Shown here: in pieces, positions 61,443 to 64,000 of the stretch
Position numbering within the stretch: the first letter of the stretch is position 1
Layout of the letters: each line of letters begins with the position of its first letter
Assembly: GCA_038561985.1 (NCBI GenBank)
Contig: CP073276.1
Location: 2,604,001-2,668,000, forward strand
Reading direction: 5' to 3'
Length of the DNA stretch: 64,000 nucleotides
Origin: Petrimonas sulfuriphila
GTDB lineage: Bacteria; Bacteroidota; Bacteroidia; Bacteroidales; Dysgonomonadaceae
The notes under the pieces: model-generated
Told to the model about the DNA's origin: nothing
The model's database searches: none
The model's input: only the letters and a program-made list of their open reading frames with translations
Made by a program: the position numbers and the translations under genes

Positions 61443-63383
61443 TTACCCAAATGATCTGATGAGTCTCTTTGCACGTAAAGTTTCTGAAACACTCATGGCA
61501 AAAGAATATCCTCCGTGGGCATAAAACGGGGGGCTGGAATCGTAAAATTCAGACAAGGTTCCAATGCAATCGTTTTGCATCTGATCTTCCAGCTCAATCA
61601 TTACCCGGTCTGCCAGGGAGAGTCCGCTCATGCTGAACACTTTCAGGTACGCTTCAATGTAAGCTCCTATAAGCCAGGGAAAAGCACACCCGTTGAAATA
61701 GGCATATTCCTTTTCTTCAGATGTTCCTGCATAACGAGGGCGGTAGTTATAGCCTTTCGGGCTTAAAGAACGTATGCCCACCGGGGTAAGCAACTCTTTG
61801 GTGACGAAATCGATCACCAATTTTTTCTGACGCCTGTCCAGCGGCGAATAGTCCATAGAAACAGCAAAAATCATATTGGGACGAACATTCCTGTCTGCAT
61901 AAGTGCCATCCACATAATCATATAAATAGCCGGCATCGTTGAGAAATGTTTCGATAAACGACTGTTGCGCCTTCAAGGCTTTCTCTTCGTATGTTGTAGC
62001 CAGAACTTCTTTATTTGTCGCAGCGGCCACCTCTTCCGCAAATTTAAGTGCATTGTGCCACAAAGCATTGAATTCAACCAGGTATCCCGATCTTGGAGTG
62101 ACAGGCTTGCCGTTTTGCACCGCATTCATCCAGCTCACGGCAACATCACGTCCGTACGTTGAGACTAATCCGTTCTCAGGGTCAACAGTTAAGTTGGGAT
62201 GCTTGTTTGACAAAATAAAATCGATTATGGAAAAAAGAAAGTCGACATATTTTTCTTTAAAAACGGGCTTGTTTTCTTTCCAGTATTGTTGCAGTGCCCA
62301 GGTTACCCACAACAAGACATCAGGGTCGTCTATCTGTTTTATAATGTTTTTCCGCGGTTTGTCGTTCAAAAAATCCTGAATATGGGGTATGGCCGAATCC
62401 ATGATTTTTGTAAAGTCATCGGGCCTGCCCACCGACAGGGTGCAACCGGGCAACGACACAAACTGATCCCGGGCGCGTACCTTGAACCAGGGATAGCCGG
62501 CCAGCAAGTACATCTCGTCCGTTTTTGGAATGTAATAAAACTGATGGGCGGAGTTTTTCAGGCAATTGTAAAAACTAGACCTTGGCGTGCGTTTTTTAAG
62601 TTCAGCGTTAAATTCATCGGTAAGGGCAGAGGTGTTTACCAGAATGTCACCAGCAGAAAAAATTACCTCCTCGCCTTTTGCAATTGGCATCTCAAAATAC
62701 CCGGGGACATACAGGTCCTCCTTGAACGTATCTCCGTTTTGCATATCTTGAATGTACTCCACGCCCTGATTCCAGTAGGGTTGGTACATAAAGTCGACTC
62801 TCTTGTTGAATTGCATGAAAAATTCGGGATAACCATAATACATACTGGTGCTGATTCCATTCTCCACTTCGCGGTATGAACGGTCCACCTGATCGTTTTG
62901 CCTGGTTAACTGTGAAATGTTCCGAAATGCCATACAGGGTTTGAACCGCATGGTGGTCGGCGAATGGGCATCCATCAACTTGTACCGGATCATGAGCCGG
63001 TTTTCTTTCGATGAAAACATAATCTCCTTAGAAAGAATAACGCCTCCTACACGGTAAATAGTTTTTGGAACACTATCGATATTATATTCACGGATGTATT
63101 TGTGCCCTTTCGGGCTGTAGTTGTCGTCGTTGTATTTGTGGATTCCTAAATTGAATTGTGCACCGTGCTGTATAACGGTTTCATCAATAGAAGAGAGGAT
63201 CAGGTGATTGTCGTCGTCCAGAAAGGGTACCGGCATCACCAGAAGTCCCTGATATTTCGATGTATTGCAACCCGAGATCGATGTGTTTTGATAAGCCCCT
63301 TTTCTGTTAGTCCTCAGTATGTTGCGATACAGGGAGTACTCCAGGTTAATCATCAGGTCCTTATCGAATTTAAGATAACTCAT
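61443..63383 (-). CDS. Glycogen debranching enzyme (GH133 amylo-alpha-1,6-glucosidase)
   Basis: 646 residues. An N-terminal beta-sandwich GDE_N domain (about 10-250; SISGCNTSKYQGLLV, VRIRY-like strands) precedes an alpha/alpha-toroid GDE_C domain (about 270-646; VLLWVTWALQQYW, DPENGLVSTYGRDVAVSWMN, RNVRPNMIFAVSMDYSPLD, YAYFNGCAFPWLIGAYIEAYLKVF). It is the first gene of the minus-strand trio with GT4 and GH57. Together they point to intracellular glycogen turnover; no glgC or branching enzyme is in the window. Confidence 0.93.
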   Translation of the reverse strand: MSYLKFDKDLMINLEYSLYRNILRTNRKGAYQNTSISGCNTSKYQGLLVMPVPFLDDDNHLILSSIDETVIQHGAQFNLGIHKYNDDNYSPKGHKYIREYNIDSVPKTIYRVGGVILSKEIMFSSKENRLMIRYKLMDAHSPTTMRFKPCMAFRNISQLTRQNDQVDRSYREVENGISTSMYYGYPEFFMQFNKRVDFMYQPYWNQGVEYIQDMQNGDTFKEDLYVPGYFEMPIAKGEEVIFSAGDILVNTSALTDEFNAELKKRTPRSSFYNCLKNSAHQFYYIPKTDEMYLLAGYPWFKVRARDQFVSLPGCTLSVGRPDDFTKIMDSAIPHIQDFLNDKPRKNIIKQIDDPDVLLWVTWALQQYWKENKPVFKEKYVDFLFSIIDFILSNKHPNLTVDPENGLVSTYGRDVAVSWMNAVQNGKPVTPRSGYLVEFNALWHNALKFAEEVAAATNKEVLATTYEEKALKAQQSFIETFLNDAGYLYDYVDGTYADRNVRPNMIFAVSMDYSPLDRRQKKLVIDFVTKELLTPVGIRSLSPKGYNYRPRYAGTSEEKEYAYFNGCAFPWLIGAYIEAYLKVFSMSGLSLADRVMIELEDQMQNDCIGTLSEFYDSSPPFYAHGGYSFAMSVSETLRAKRLIRSFG

Positions 63384-63549
63384 AGTTGATAGAGGAATTA
63401 GAAATATACCACTTTAGTTTTGATGTTCGAAAGATAGTTAATTGCCGTTGATTCGGCAAATAATAAACTCTTTTTTTTCTTCCTGCTTCTTTTTTGTTTT
63501 TTGGGTAATTTCCGGCGAAAAACGGTTCTTTTTATTTAGTTTTGCATCT

Positions 63550-64000
63550 ATGGATAATGCAACAATACATACAGAAAGGTGGCAGAAAAAAAGGATTCGT
63601 CTGGCAACGATTCCCGCACTGGTAATATGTGTGCTGGTCTGGTTGACTTTTCTGATTGATTATGCCCGCATTTTTCGTTTTAATTTCTCACTTCTGGGAA
63701 TTTACCCCCGTCAACTGAACGGTTTGGCCGGTATAGTTTTCTCGCCTTTTATACATGGATCGCTTTCACACCTTGTCTCAAATACATTTCCGATGCTGGT
63801 TTTGTTTTCGTTGTTATTCTATTTTTACAATCAGATAGCCTTTAAGTCACTCACTTTACTTTGGCTATTGAGCGGCTTTTTTACGTGGCTGATAGGTCGG
63901 AACTCATACCACGTGGGCGCAAGCGGTTTAATCTTTGCACTGGTTTTCTTTTTGTTTTTCAGCGGGTTGTTCCGAAAATATATTCCGCTTGTTGCCGTAT
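63550..64000 (+). CDS. Rhomboid family intramembrane serine protease (truncated by window)
   Basis: 150 residues are visible. An N-terminal membrane helix (RLATIPALVICVLVWLTFLI) is followed by a loop (IYPRQLNGLAGIVFSPFIHGSLSHLVSNTFPML) with the conserved HGSLSHLVSN; the serine motif is in NSYHVGASGLIFAL (GASG). The second catalytic residue, the His of the later helix, lies outside the window. A TAGTTTTG six bases before the ATG fits the -7 consensus but would leave almost no leader. Family secure, full length unknown. Confidence 0.88.
   Translation, partial: MDNATIHTERWQKKRIRLATIPALVICVLVWLTFLIDYARIFRFNFSLLGIYPRQLNGLAGIVFSPFIHGSLSHLVSNTFPMLVLFSLLFYFYNQIAFKSLTLLWLLSGFFTWLIGRNSYHVGASGLIFALVFFLFFSGLFRKYIPLVAV

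Noticed and set aside
1-64000. tRNA, rRNA, CRISPR arrays, transposases, prophage
   Set aside because: No T-loop GGTTCGA-type signatures in tRNA-like context, no regularly spaced repeats of 25-40 bases, and no transposase or integrase motifs seen on either strand.

Overview
The window is chromosomal DNA of an anaerobic or facultative Bacteroidota, most likely order Bacteroidales (Dysgonomonadaceae/Porphyromonadaceae-like). The lineage call is inference. It rests on a GldH lipoprotein next to RicT, a DUF4290 gene before rimM, a Rho factor with a very long charged insert, few Shine-Dalgarno sequences, and repeated TAnnTTTG promoter -7 boxes, two of them (upstream of dxr and of the AspT-like transporter) with a correctly spaced TTG/TTTG -33 box. 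I see no tRNA, rRNA, CRISPR array, insertion sequence or prophage.

Layout. 1-1.7 kb: nrfHA (ammonifying nitrite reductase), divergent from a Crp/Fnr regulator (1.8-2.5 kb), with a 5-4-5 dyad between them. 2.5-5.6 kb: secreted esterase, zwf and pgl. 5.6-7.9 kb: housekeeping genes on the minus strand (def, ruvX, lptB, folB). 8-11.7 kb: an Xaa-Pro aminopeptidase, a gamma-carbonic anhydrase fold protein and a DHA2 drug exporter. 11.7-16.2 kb: hexuronate catabolism (exuT, a 3' remnant of eda, uxaE, uxaC). exuT and the eda remnant are clearly more GC-rich than their surroundings. 16.2-24.3 kb: Bacteroidales envelope proteins of unknown function, glutaminase, a membrane zincin and rho. 24.7-28.4 kb: etfBA plus acyl-CoA dehydrogenase. 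28.6-36 kb: two ECF sigma factors, one in a module with a probable anti-sigma and a Spy-like protein; an aminotransferase; an ABC permease; a TPR protein; and gene-poor stretches.

36-48.6 kb: a candidate 6S-like RNA, prmA, an AspT-type transporter, amylomaltase with tandem CBM20, cdd, a LysM glucosaminidase, DUF4290, rimM, dxr, rseP and metF. 48.6-50.4 kb: a Pit phosphate transporter with its PhoU-like partner. 50.7-53.6 kb: holB, ricT and gldH. 53.6-57 kb: YceI, outer-membrane beta-barrel, YceI and a cysteine-bearing Rrf2 regulator, with three copies of one operator-like sequence ahead of the first YceI gene. 57-58.6 kb: NhaD. 58.7-63.4 kb: a glycogen trio (GH57, GT4, debranching enzyme). 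The window ends inside a rhomboid protease gene.

The features most worth a second look are the triplicate Rrf2-type operators of the YceI/porin cluster, the truncated eda at the edge of a GC-rich exuT segment, the rod-folding RNA candidate upstream of prmA, and a palindromic repeat shared by two intergenic regions. I found no clearly new multi-gene defence or mobile system.
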